Below, piece by piece: positions 7,720 through 14,747 of a DNA stretch of 38,026 nucleotides. This DNA is from an uncultured Blautia sp. (GTDB taxonomy: Bacteria; Bacillota; Clostridia; Lachnospirales; Lachnospiraceae): assembly GCF_937880195.1 (NCBI RefSeq), contig NZ_CALFLA010000095.1:1-38026 (forward strand). The letters run 5' to 3'. Position 1 is the first letter of the stretch, and every line of letters begins with the position of its first letter. The notes under the pieces were generated by a model. It saw only the letters and a list, made by a program, of their open reading frames with translations. It ran no database searches and was not told where the DNA came from. The position numbers were made by a program, and so were the translations under genes.

Positions 7720-9191
7720 GACTGGAAGAGATCAAAAAAGAGCTGCCTGAGACTCCTGATTTTATCCAAAGGATGATCGTGGAGGAGGTAGAAAACCAAC
7801 TGGGGAAAAAAGGCACGGCAGTCAGCATAAGAACTCCCCGAAAAAAAAGAAAATGGAGCCCTGCTCGTGTGGCTGCTGTGGCAGCTCTGTGCGCTCTTGG
7901 ATTTTCCACAGTGGCTTACGCAGGATATCAGTTATACACCATGTATGTGGAAAAACAGGGGAAATATGGAATTTCTGCGGGGATAACTATGGAAAAAGCC
8001 TCCGCTTCCCTTATAGTTCCAGATGAAATCCCACAGGTGAAGATCCAGGCCGGGTATATTCCAGAAGGAATGGAATGGGTAGATGACGCTTCTGGAAAAA
8101 CAAGGCTTTTTTACTCAGAAACACCGGATCAGGGAGGAATTTCCATAGGAACGGTACTTCTGGACAGTGATGACACGGATCAGATTCTTAGGGAAACAGG
8201 AGTAATAGAAAGTGAGAAAAGAACTTTTGGCAGCAGAGAGGGAATTTACCTGAGATTTCAGGATCTGGAGCAGGATAAAACTTTTAACCAGGTGATCTAT
8301 CTTCTGTGCCCGGAGGAATACCAGGTAGTCATAATGAATATCGGGGATGATGTGACAAAAGAAGATGCGATAAAATTCGCAGAAAACCTTTCCTTGGTGA
8401 AAACAGGTGAAATGGAGAAAACAGAAAACCTGTATTCCTGGAGTGAATACGTTTCACCGGAAACGGAAGAGGCGGAGCCTTTGGAGACTTCCATAGCAGA
8501 GAACGAGCTTTCTGTAGTAAAACCGGGGGAATGGCTGGAACAGAGAGTAACAGGTGAAACAGAAAACGGAGAATATCTGGAACTGGATGAGATTCAGATG
8601 AGGGTAGATTCCGTACAGGTTTCTGACAATCTCAGTCTTCTGAATGGCTCAGTGCTTCCGGACGGATGGAAGGAAGCACTGGGAAGCGATGGAAAACTTG
8701 CAGAAAATAACCTGTCTTATATAAAAAGAGGAGATGGCGTGGAAACTCTGGATCAGGTGGTAAAAACGGAAACTATAGATCAGAAGCTGCTCTATGTGAC
8801 TGTAACTTACAAAAATCCTACAGAAACACCAATTTATCATATGCTGTATCATGGAAGTCTGATGCTGATAGATAAAAAGGACGGAATGTATTCGGTCAGA
8901 GATGTTGAAGCTGAAAATTTCCAGAAAGACGGCGTGGAATACGATTTTGTAACAGGAGACGGCGTGGCCTCCAGCACAGATATGACCTACTACAGTATTC
9001 ATGACGACTACGGAAACGGCGGAAATTATATCCCTGTTCTGAATCCGGGAGAAGAGCTGCAGGTGGATATGGCATGGATCATAAACGAACCGGATCTTTC
9101 AAAGGCGTTTCTGAATCTTTCCGGCGAAGGCGCTTGCTGGGAATTTACAGAGACGGTCAGGGAAACAGGGCTGGTGGATACCCGACAATAG
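7716..9191 (+). CDS. Membrane-bound anti-sigma factor with large sensor region
   Basis: The 491-residue protein starts at the ATG overlapping the sigma stop by four bases. Residues 1-50 are cytoplasmic and basic near the membrane (PRKKRKW), and residues 51-72 form one transmembrane helix. The outside part has two modules. The first, about 105-230, begins VKIQAGYIPEGMEW and resembles the DUF4367 type common in Firmicutes anti-sigma proteins. The second, about 270-480, is beta-rich and resembles DUF4352/Ig-like domains (LLYVTVTYKNPTETPIYHM). It is longer than its neighbour at 6022 and differs in sequence outside the membrane, so the two pairs probably read different signals. It presumably sequesters the sigma factor of 7234. 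The domain names are by resemblance. Confidence 0.75.
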   Translation: MRLEEIKKELPETPDFIQRMIVEEVENQLGKKGTAVSIRTPRKKRKWSPARVAAVAALCALGFSTVAYAGYQLYTMYVEKQGKYGISAGITMEKASASLIVPDEIPQVKIQAGYIPEGMEWVDDASGKTRLFYSETPDQGGISIGTVLLDSDDTDQILRETGVIESEKRTFGSREGIYLRFQDLEQDKTFNQVIYLLCPEEYQVVIMNIGDDVTKEDAIKFAENLSLVKTGEMEKTENLYSWSEYVSPETEEAEPLETSIAENELSVVKPGEWLEQRVTGETENGEYLELDEIQMRVDSVQVSDNLSLLNGSVLPDGWKEALGSDGKLAENNLSYIKRGDGVETLDQVVKTETIDQKLLYVTVTYKNPTETPIYHMLYHGSLMLIDKKDGMYSVRDVEAENFQKDGVEYDFVTGDGVASSTDMTYYSIHDDYGNGGNYIPVLNPGEELQVDMAWIINEPDLSKAFLNLSGEGACWEFTETVRETGLVDTRQ

Positions 9192-9227
9192 AAAAATACG
9201 ATTTTGGAGAGTTTTTCCGAGAAAAGC

Positions 9228-9258
9228 TTGACTTTATACTTACTACAACCCTTATAAT
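9228..9258 (+). promoter_or_regulatory. Promoter with 19-bp spacer, MerR type
   Basis: TTGACT (9228-9233) and TATAAT (9253-9258) are both near-consensus but separated by 19 bases instead of 17. Such over-long spacers are the hallmark of promoters that MerR-family activators twist into shape. It is 81 bases before the MerR gene at 9340, so autoregulation is likely. Confidence 0.75.
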
Positions 9259-9339
9259 GAAGCCATAAAATCACAGTGATTGAAAAATGGCGCTATCAGA
9301 AACACAAAGATCAGGCGAAAAAGGAGTGGAGTAAGTATT

Positions 9340-10245
9340 ATGAATATTAAGGAAGCGGAAAATCTCAGCGGTATTTCCGGTCAGAATATCCGCTATTATG
9401 AAAAACAGGGACTGATCAGTCCAAAAAGGAATCGGATCAATTCCTACAGGGAATATGGAGAAGAGGATATCCGGATATTAAAGACCATTCGTATGCTGAG
9501 GATGCTGGATATGCCTATTGAGCAGATACGACTGATTCTTAAGGGAGATTTGTCTATGGGAGATGCCTTAGATATGCAGAAAGTGAGGCTGGAAGTACAG
9601 GCAAAGAAACTGCAGTCCGCCATTAGTTTTTGTGAGCAGATGGGTAAAGAGAAAAGAACCCTGAAGGAACTGGATATAGACAGCTGCCTGGAACAAATGG
9701 AAAAGAATACTGCCAGAGACGGATATTTTACCCGTTGGGTGGAGGATTACAAAAAGATTGCACGGGAAGAGGCGCAGAGGGTCTTTACCTTTATACCGGA
9801 TGATGCGGTGACAAATCCCCGGGAGTTTACAAATGCGCTTCTGGCATATGCAAAAGAAAAGAATCTGAATCTGGTGATTACAAAAGAAGGAATGTATCCG
9901 GAATTTGAGATTGACGGAGTGGAGTACAGGGCAGAACGAAATTATGGACGGGCCTATCGGGTACCGGTAGCCGTGATCCATTGTGAAATGATCCATCCGG
10001 AATTGTATGAAACAGAGATGGAGCCGAAACGCCGCCGTTGGGTAAAGATTTTGTATCATTCTCTTCCTGCACTGGGATTCATTTTTCTGATTTTTCTTAT
10101 GATGGGCGGTACAGGAGGACTTTCTCTTTCAGAGTTTTTTACCACAAAAGAAGGCGTGATCCTTTTGATCCTGATCGTTATTCTGGGAATCTCAGAATTC
10201 ATGCATTTTTATCTTCTTTACCGAAATATGGACGGACCGAGATAA
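9340..10245 (+). CDS. MerR-family regulator with C-terminal membrane anchor
   Basis: The 301-residue protein starts at the ATG at 9340 behind AAAAAGGAGTGGAG; an earlier in-frame ATG at 9280 has no ribosome site. Residues 1-70 are a MerR winged helix (MNIKEAENLSGISGQNIRYY, EKQGLISPKRNRINSYREY), followed by a coiled dimerisation helix to about 120. The middle (about 130-230) is a ligand- or partner-binding region that I do not recognise. The end has two hydrophobic helices, about 237-256 and 272-294. Most MerR proteins are soluble and end after the coiled coil, so membrane attachment suggests it senses membrane or envelope state. This would match the two sigma/anti-sigma pairs just before it. 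The promoter upstream has the long MerR-type spacer. Confidence 0.88.
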   Translation: MNIKEAENLSGISGQNIRYYEKQGLISPKRNRINSYREYGEEDIRILKTIRMLRMLDMPIEQIRLILKGDLSMGDALDMQKVRLEVQAKKLQSAISFCEQMGKEKRTLKELDIDSCLEQMEKNTARDGYFTRWVEDYKKIAREEAQRVFTFIPDDAVTNPREFTNALLAYAKEKNLNLVITKEGMYPEFEIDGVEYRAERNYGRAYRVPVAVIHCEMIHPELYETEMEPKRRRWVKILYHSLPALGFIFLIFLMMGGTGGLSLSEFFTTKEGVILLILIVILGISEFMHFYLLYRNMDGPR

Positions 10246-10327
10246 CGTGGATGTATCGTAAAATTTGAGGAAGGACAGAGTCCTGTGTAAAAGGGCAGTA
10301 TCAGAAACAGAAGACATGAGAATGTCA

Positions 10328-10362
10328 AAAGGCTGTTGGTAAACGGATTACCGACAGCCTTT
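10328..10362. terminator. Convergent hairpin between MerR and XRE genes
   Basis: AAAGGCTGTTGGTAA (10328-10342) pairs with TTACCGACAGCCTTT (10348-10362) around a 5-base loop with one mismatch. It separates two converging genes and includes the last codons and stop of the minus-strand XRE gene. The T-tracts are short on both sides, so termination may be moderate. Confidence 0.7.
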
Positions 10363-11073
10363 GTTGTCTACAAGGAGCATATTTAATTTTTTCCAACGGC
10401 GAAGTTCTTTAGCGGTGAAAAATAAATGCTGCTTCAGTTCTTCTGTAGGCTCCTGAGGGGTCAGAGTTACCAGACATCTAAAAGCGCAGGGCATATAATC
10501 GGAGCTGGAAATGCCGCAGAGAAGTCCCTCTGTAAAATCACGAAGCTCCAGAGGATTGAAAATATAAAGCAGGTCTTCTTCCAGACTGTTGTACTGGTTT
10601 ACGAAGGAAAAACGGATCAGCATATCACTGTAGACCACTTTGCCTGTATAGTAGATTTCACTGCTCCGTCCGGTAGGAGTTACGGCGCTGATGGACAGAG
10701 AGGCTTCATACTGACTGCCGTCCTCGCTTTGATGAATATGTATCACTCCGTCTTTCAGGCGCTTATACCTTCCATCGTAAAAATAGAAATAGAGCTTACG
10801 GGCCTGATAAAAAGGGCTTTTTATTTTATGTTCAGAGATGGGGGCTGTGAAAGGCCGTTCCGGCTGGTAATCCATAATCTGTGTTACATCAACGTGAAGG
10901 GCGGCTGCAATGTCGTAGAGGGTTTCTACATCCACAGTAATCTCCCCGGTTTCATATTTGCTGAGAGTTGCGCGGCTTTTATGAATAAGGTCTGCCAGCT
11001 GCTGAAGCGTCATCCCCTGATTTTTTCTGTGATTGCGGATACGTCCGCCAATATGTTTACTGATCTGGCTCAA
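10348..11073 (-). CDS. XRE-family transcriptional regulator
   Basis: The 241-residue protein starts at TTG (11071-11073), with AAGGTG placed 8 bases upstream. Residues about 8-63 form a classical helix-turn-helix (IRNHRKNQGMTLQQLADLIH, KSRATLSKYETGEITVDVET). The C-terminal 170 residues form an unrecognised domain with KSPFYQARKLYFYFYDGRYK and a beta-rich core that could bind a small ligand. It is divergent from the sodium symporter at 11377 and is its likely regulator. Its own promoter carries two copies of a 20-bp direct repeat, one over the -10 region, which fits autorepression. Confidence 0.88.
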   Translation of the reverse strand: MSQISKHIGGRIRNHRKNQGMTLQQLADLIHKSRATLSKYETGEITVDVETLYDIAAALHVDVTQIMDYQPERPFTAPISEHKIKSPFYQARKLYFYFYDGRYKRLKDGVIHIHQSEDGSQYEASLSISAVTPTGRSSEIYYTGKVVYSDMLIRFSFVNQYNSLEEDLLYIFNPLELRDFTEGLLCGISSSDYMPCAFRCLVTLTPQEPTEELKQHLFFTAKELRRWKKLNMLLVDNKGCR

Positions 11074-11156
11074 TTTGATTCACCTTGTTTCGTAAGAATA
11101 TACACTGTCTGCGTTTTAACAGTTAAAAAATCTATAATATGCAGAAATGCATCTAA

Positions 11157-11186
11157 ATTCTATCATAAAGAAACTTTTTACGTCAA
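11157..11186 (-). promoter_or_regulatory. Promoter of the XRE gene
   Basis: On the minus strand, TTGACG (plus coordinates 11181-11186) and TAGAAT (11157-11162) are 18 bases apart. They lie 84 bases upstream of the TTG start. The -10 and part of the spacer are covered by one copy of the direct repeat. Confidence 0.65.
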
Positions 11187-11207
11187 GATTCTATTATAAA
11201 GAAACTT
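11157..11207. repeat. Direct-repeat operator in the divergent intergenic region
   Basis: ATTCTATCATAAAGAAACTT (11157-11176) recurs with one difference as ATTCTATTATAAAGAAACTT (11188-11207). Copies start 31 bases apart, about three helical turns, so two proteins would bind the same face of the DNA. One copy covers the -10 of the XRE promoter and the other lies just behind its -35 and close to the symporter promoter. These are likely sites for the XRE protein. Confidence 0.7.
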
Positions 11208-11215
11208 ATGGAAAT

Positions 11216-11244
11216 TTGCCCATTTTACTGTAATTGCCTATAAT
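11216..11244 (+). promoter_or_regulatory. Promoter of the sodium symporter gene
   Basis: TTGCCC (11216-11221), a 17-base spacer, and TATAAT (11239-11244). It is 9 bases away from the second operator repeat, so the XRE protein could affect it. The 130-base leader that follows contains only short inverted repeats and no recognised riboswitch. Confidence 0.65.
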
Positions 11245-11376
11245 GGGCTGGTGCGGCAGATCTTAATAGTCTGTAGAAAGTGGTAAGCATATCTTTCTGT
11301 ACAGGAATTACAGATCGCTGTCTCTGATTCCTCAGAATAGAGAAATCAAGTATTACAGTAAAGTGAGGACATATTT

Positions 11377-12768
11377 ATGGAAAAGAAAGCAGGAAGCTTC
11401 AGCGGATCCCTGGGATTTGTGCTGGCGGCAGCGGGAAGCGCTGTAGGAGTTGGCAACATATGGCGTTTTCCTTATCTGGCAGCTCAGGATGGAGGCGGAC
11501 TTTTTATTCTTGTATATCTGGTTCTGGTACTGACATTTGGCTTTACGCTTCTTACAACGGACATTGCTATTGGACGAAGAACAAAAAAGAATGCGTTGTA
11601 TGCTTTTGGTGCGATTTCTCCAAAGTGGAATTTTCTCGGAAAACTGACATTTCTTGTTCCGGCTCTGATCATGACATACTATTCTGTGATTGGCGGATGG
11701 GTTACCAAATATGCGGTGACATATCTGAGCGGAAAGAGCAGTGCAGCAGCTGAAGACTCATATTTTACTGACTTTATTACAGCTCCTGTCGCTCCTATTG
11801 TATTTATGCTTGTTTTTCTTGCAATTACAGCATTTGTAGTATATGCCGGTGTGGATAAAGGAATTGAGCGTTTCTCAAGACTGGTAATGCCCGGGCTTCT
11901 TATTATGATTATCTGTATTGCAGTTTTTTCGCTGACACTGAAGCATACAGATGAAAGCGGAAACGTACGCACAGGAATTCAGGGTCTGGCGGTTTATCTT
12001 ATTCCCAATTTTGAAGGTCTTACTTTCTCAAAGTTTCTGAAGATTCTTCTGGATGCAATGAGCCAGCTGTTTTTCTCATTAAGTGTGTCCATGGGAATTA
12101 TGATCACCTATGGTTCTTATGTAAAAAAAGATGTGGATCTGAACAAATCTATCCGTCAGATAGAATTTTTTGATACGGGTGTAGCTCTGCTGGCAGGTAT
12201 GATGATCATTCCGGCAGTATATGTATTTTCCGGTACAGAAGGCATGGCTTCCGGCCCAAGTCTGATGTTTGTATCTCTCCCTAAGGTATTCCATGCAATG
12301 GGAAAGGCAGGGATTATCGTAGGACTTGCATTTTTTATCATGGTTGCTTTTGCAGCTCTGACCTCCTGCGTATCAATCATGGAAACACTGGTGGCAAGCT
12401 GCATGACACTGTTCAAAACAACAAGGAAAAAAATGAGTCTGATCATCGGAGTGATTTCTGCAGCAGCAGCCATAGTGATATGCCTTGGCTACAATGTATT
12501 TTACTTTGAACTTGCACTTCCAAACGGACAGACGGCACAGCTTCTGGATGTTATGGACTATATCAGCAATTCCTTCCTGATGCCTTTGATTTCTTTTCTT
12601 ACCTGTATTTTTGTGGGATGGGTTATCAAGCCAAAATGGATACAGGAAGAAATGGAATCCAGCGGTCACGTATTTCAGCGTAAAAAAATGTATTCCTTTA
12701 TGATCCGCTATGTGGCGCCTGTGATCATGGCAGTACTTTTCCTGCAGTCCACAGGACTTCTGAAATAA
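11377..12768 (+). CDS. NSS-family sodium-dependent transporter
   Basis: This 463-residue membrane protein belongs to the neurotransmitter:sodium symporter family (LeuT/MhsT fold). The N-terminus has the family signature GFVLAAAGSAVGVGNIWRFP with the unwound TM1 glycines, followed by hydrophobic helices; TM6 lies near MSQLFFSLSVSMGIMITYGS. Bacterial members have 11 or 12 helices and usually import an amino acid with sodium; the length fits the shorter bacterial 11-helix type (TnaT/MhsT-like). The substrate cannot be read. It starts with ATG after GTGAGGAC, has its own promoter, and ends at a strong terminator. The divergent XRE regulator probably controls it. Confidence 0.92.
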   Translation: MEKKAGSFSGSLGFVLAAAGSAVGVGNIWRFPYLAAQDGGGLFILVYLVLVLTFGFTLLTTDIAIGRRTKKNALYAFGAISPKWNFLGKLTFLVPALIMTYYSVIGGWVTKYAVTYLSGKSSAAAEDSYFTDFITAPVAPIVFMLVFLAITAFVVYAGVDKGIERFSRLVMPGLLIMIICIAVFSLTLKHTDESGNVRTGIQGLAVYLIPNFEGLTFSKFLKILLDAMSQLFFSLSVSMGIMITYGSYVKKDVDLNKSIRQIEFFDTGVALLAGMMIIPAVYVFSGTEGMASGPSLMFVSLPKVFHAMGKAGIIVGLAFFIMVAFAALTSCVSIMETLVASCMTLFKTTRKKMSLIIGVISAAAAIVICLGYNVFYFELALPNGQTAQLLDVMDYISNSFLMPLISFLTCIFVGWVIKPKWIQEEMESSGHVFQRKKMYSFMIRYVAPVIMAVLFLQSTGLLK

Positions 12769-12785
12769 AAGCACAGCAAAATAAG

Positions 12786-12846
12786 ATAAGAGCATGATTT
12801 TCTGATCCGGAGATGCCGGAAAAAAGAATCATGCTCTTATTTTTTA
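12786..12846. terminator. Strong bidirectional terminator
   Basis: ATAAGAGCATGATT (12786-12799) pairs perfectly with AATCATGCTCTTAT (12827-12840), followed by a T-run. A further small stem (TCCGG/CCGGA) lies in the loop. It ends the symporter transcript on plus and lies directly behind the TetR remnant on minus. Confidence 0.92.
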
Positions 12847-13143
12847 TAATGCGTTTAAAAAATTCAGTGATCCAACAGGATTTTCTGTACCTTTTTCAAG
12901 AAGTGCGATCAGTCCCCTGATGGTTTCTCCAATTTCTTCAGGAGTGGAGAGAACCAGGGTATTGTCCAGCTTGATAGAAAGTACGATCAATACAATCTCT
13001 GCCAGGGCAGCAGGATAGTCAAAGTGAATCTCACCGTTATCAATGCCCTGCTGGATGATCTGGGTCAGAGTGGGTTTCAGCTCACTGATCAGATGTTTGA
13101 GATATTGATGGTGGAGAAATGGCAGAAACCATACGTGAGATCG
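12844..13143 (-). pseudogene. TetR-family regulator, 5'-truncated remnant
   Basis: The minus strand is open from an in-frame TGA at 13144-13146 to the TAA at 12844-12846, 99 codons, with no credible start codon. The translated C-terminal region (FLHHQYLKHLISELKP, then TQIIQQGIDNGEIHFDYP, then LIVLSIKLDNTL) looks like the ligand-binding domain of a TetR repressor. The DNA-binding N-terminus is missing: at about 13100-13120 the sequence runs directly into the start of the acyl-CoA ligase on the other strand. A deletion removing the front of tetR and the divergent promoter region is the simplest cause. An intact TetR could have controlled the ligase or the ABC exporters downstream. The family call rests on the C-terminal half only, the least conserved part. 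Confidence 0.65.
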
Positions 13144-14628
13144 TCATTCAGGCGGCAGAGGAATTTGGAGACGGAGATGCAGTTCGTTATAAAACCGGAA
13201 AAAAAAGAAATTGCATCAAAATCTTATGCAGAATTGAAAAGAGACAGTGAACGCTTTTCCTGTGTGCTGGAAAAGCTGGGAGAACAGGGAAATCATGTGG
13301 CGATCACAGGAATGACTTCCTACACCTGGCTGACAGCTTATCTGGGAACAGTCAACAGCGCAAGTGTGGCAGTTCCTCTGGACGTATCCCTTCCTGCGGA
13401 GGAAATGTGTGAACTGATCCATCGGGCAGACGCAATGGTTTTTGTTGTAGATGAAATCCGCAGGGATGTTGCTGCCATAGTAAAGGAACGCTGTCCAAAG
13501 CTGAAATATCTGATCTCCATGCAGAAAGAAGAGTCGGATGAAGAGGCGCTTTCTTTCTGGAAACTGGTGGAAGAAGCAGAGGATATCTGTAAGATCATTC
13601 CTTCTCCGGAGGATCTGTGCACCATCATGTTTACTTCCGGAACAACAGGAAAAAGCAAGGGGGTTATGCTTACCCACAGGAATCTGGCAGAAAATGCAAC
13701 CTGCCTTGATATGAAACTTCCGAAACGCACGGTGGTTTTGTCTGTGCTTCCGGTTCATCATGCCTACTGTCTGACTATGGATATTCTTAAAGGAATGACA
13801 CTGGGAGCGATTATCTGTATCAATGATTCTCTCCTTCGTGTGGCCAAAAATATCAAGCTGTTCCAGCCAAATATGATATTGATGGTACCGCTGATGATCG
13901 AGACAATGGCCAAAAAACTGGAAGATGCAGCAGGACTTCCACCGGAAATCGTAAAAAAGGAAGTGTTTGGAGAGAATTTCCATACCATCTGCAGCGGCGG
14001 TGCATATCTGAATCCTTCTTATATTGATCTGTTCCAGCGTTATGGGATCACAATCCTTCAGGGCTATGGAATGACAGAATGCGCTCCGGTCATCAGTACA
14101 ACCGTTCCGTGGAATATCCGCAAAGAATCTGTAGGGCAGCTGATTCCCAACTGTGAGGCAAAGACAGTAGATAAGGAACTGTGGGTACGGGGAAGCAGTG
14201 TTATGAAGGGATACTATAAGATGCCGGAAGAGACTGCCGAAGCGCTTACTGAGGATGGATGGCTCCGCACCGGGGACCTGGGTTATGTGGACGAAGAGGG
14301 ATTTGTATATCTGACCGGAAGAAAGAAAAACCTGATTATTACAAAAAATGGTGAAAATGTTTCTCCGGAAGAACTGGAAAACAAGATCGGTGAACATCGT
14401 CTGGTGCAGGAAATTCTGGTAAGGGAAAGTAATGGCGTCATTGAGGCGGAGATCTTCCCGGATTATGAGTACGCAAAGAAAAAAGAAATTACAGAGATCC
14501 AGGCTGTGCTGCAGGAAGTGGTGGATGATTATAACAAGACTGCACCTGCTCATAAGAGAGTTTACAGCCTTAAAGTCAGAGAGACAGAATTTGAAAAAAC
14601 ATCTTCCAAAAAAATAAAAAGATATTAA
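13119..14628 (+). pseudogene. AMP-forming acyl-CoA ligase with frameshift
   Basis: The natural start is ATG 13119 (MAETIREIVIQAAEEFG...VRYKTGK). This frame leaves the rest of the enzyme at the A8 run 13199-13206; one A fewer would join it smoothly to KEIASKSYAELKRD. The remainder is open to 14628 and carries all adenylate-forming signatures: MFTSGTTGKSKGVMLTHRN (A3), GYGMTECAPV (A5), DGWLRTGDLGYVDEEG (A7), GRKKNLIITKNGENVSPEEL (A8) and a C-terminal KTSSKKIKRY with the catalytic lysine (A10). The family activates fatty or other carboxylic acids with ATP and CoA. No proper promoter is seen and GGTGGAG is only 2 bases from the ATG. Alternative: an assembly error in the homopolymer, or translation from 13024 giving a 534-residue protein with a foreign N-terminus. 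Confidence 0.75.
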
Positions 14629-14634
14629 GGAATA

Positions 14635-14667
14635 AATCTCCGGAACAGATTGTTTCCGGGGATTTTT
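14635..14667 (+). terminator. Terminator after the acyl-CoA ligase
   Basis: AATCTCCGGAAC (14635-14646) pairs with GTTTCCGGGGATT (14652-14664), followed by a T-run to 14667. It isolates the ligase from the ABC exporter operon. Confidence 0.85.
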
Positions 14668-14673
14668 GTCTTC

Positions 14674-14702
14674 TTGATTTTTCTCTTCTGATACCATACA
14701 AT
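14674..14702 (+). promoter_or_regulatory. Promoter of the ABC exporter operon
   Basis: TTGATT (14674-14679), a 17-base spacer and TACAAT (14697-14702), 45 bases before the first exporter ATG. No clear operator palindrome is seen. Confidence 0.65.
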
Positions 14703-14747
14703 AAGATTGAAAGACATATTTTGTGAAAGAAAATTGGAGCAGAAAAG

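Noticed and set aside
10426..11199. A 257-residue plus-strand reading frame opposite the XRE gene
   Set aside because: It crosses the XRE promoter and operator repeats; the minus strand has a clear helix-turn-helix protein with a ribosome site.
13024..13118. ATG 13024 as start of the acyl-CoA ligase
   Set aside because: The residues from 13024 to about 13198 do not fit the family and read the antisense of the TetR remnant. The family-like N-terminus is in another frame from 13119.
13216..14697. A 493-residue minus-strand reading frame opposite the acyl-CoA ligase
   Set aside because: It is the antisense of a well-recognised enzyme with normal motifs on plus; the translated product is rich in His, Cys and Phe and has no domain.
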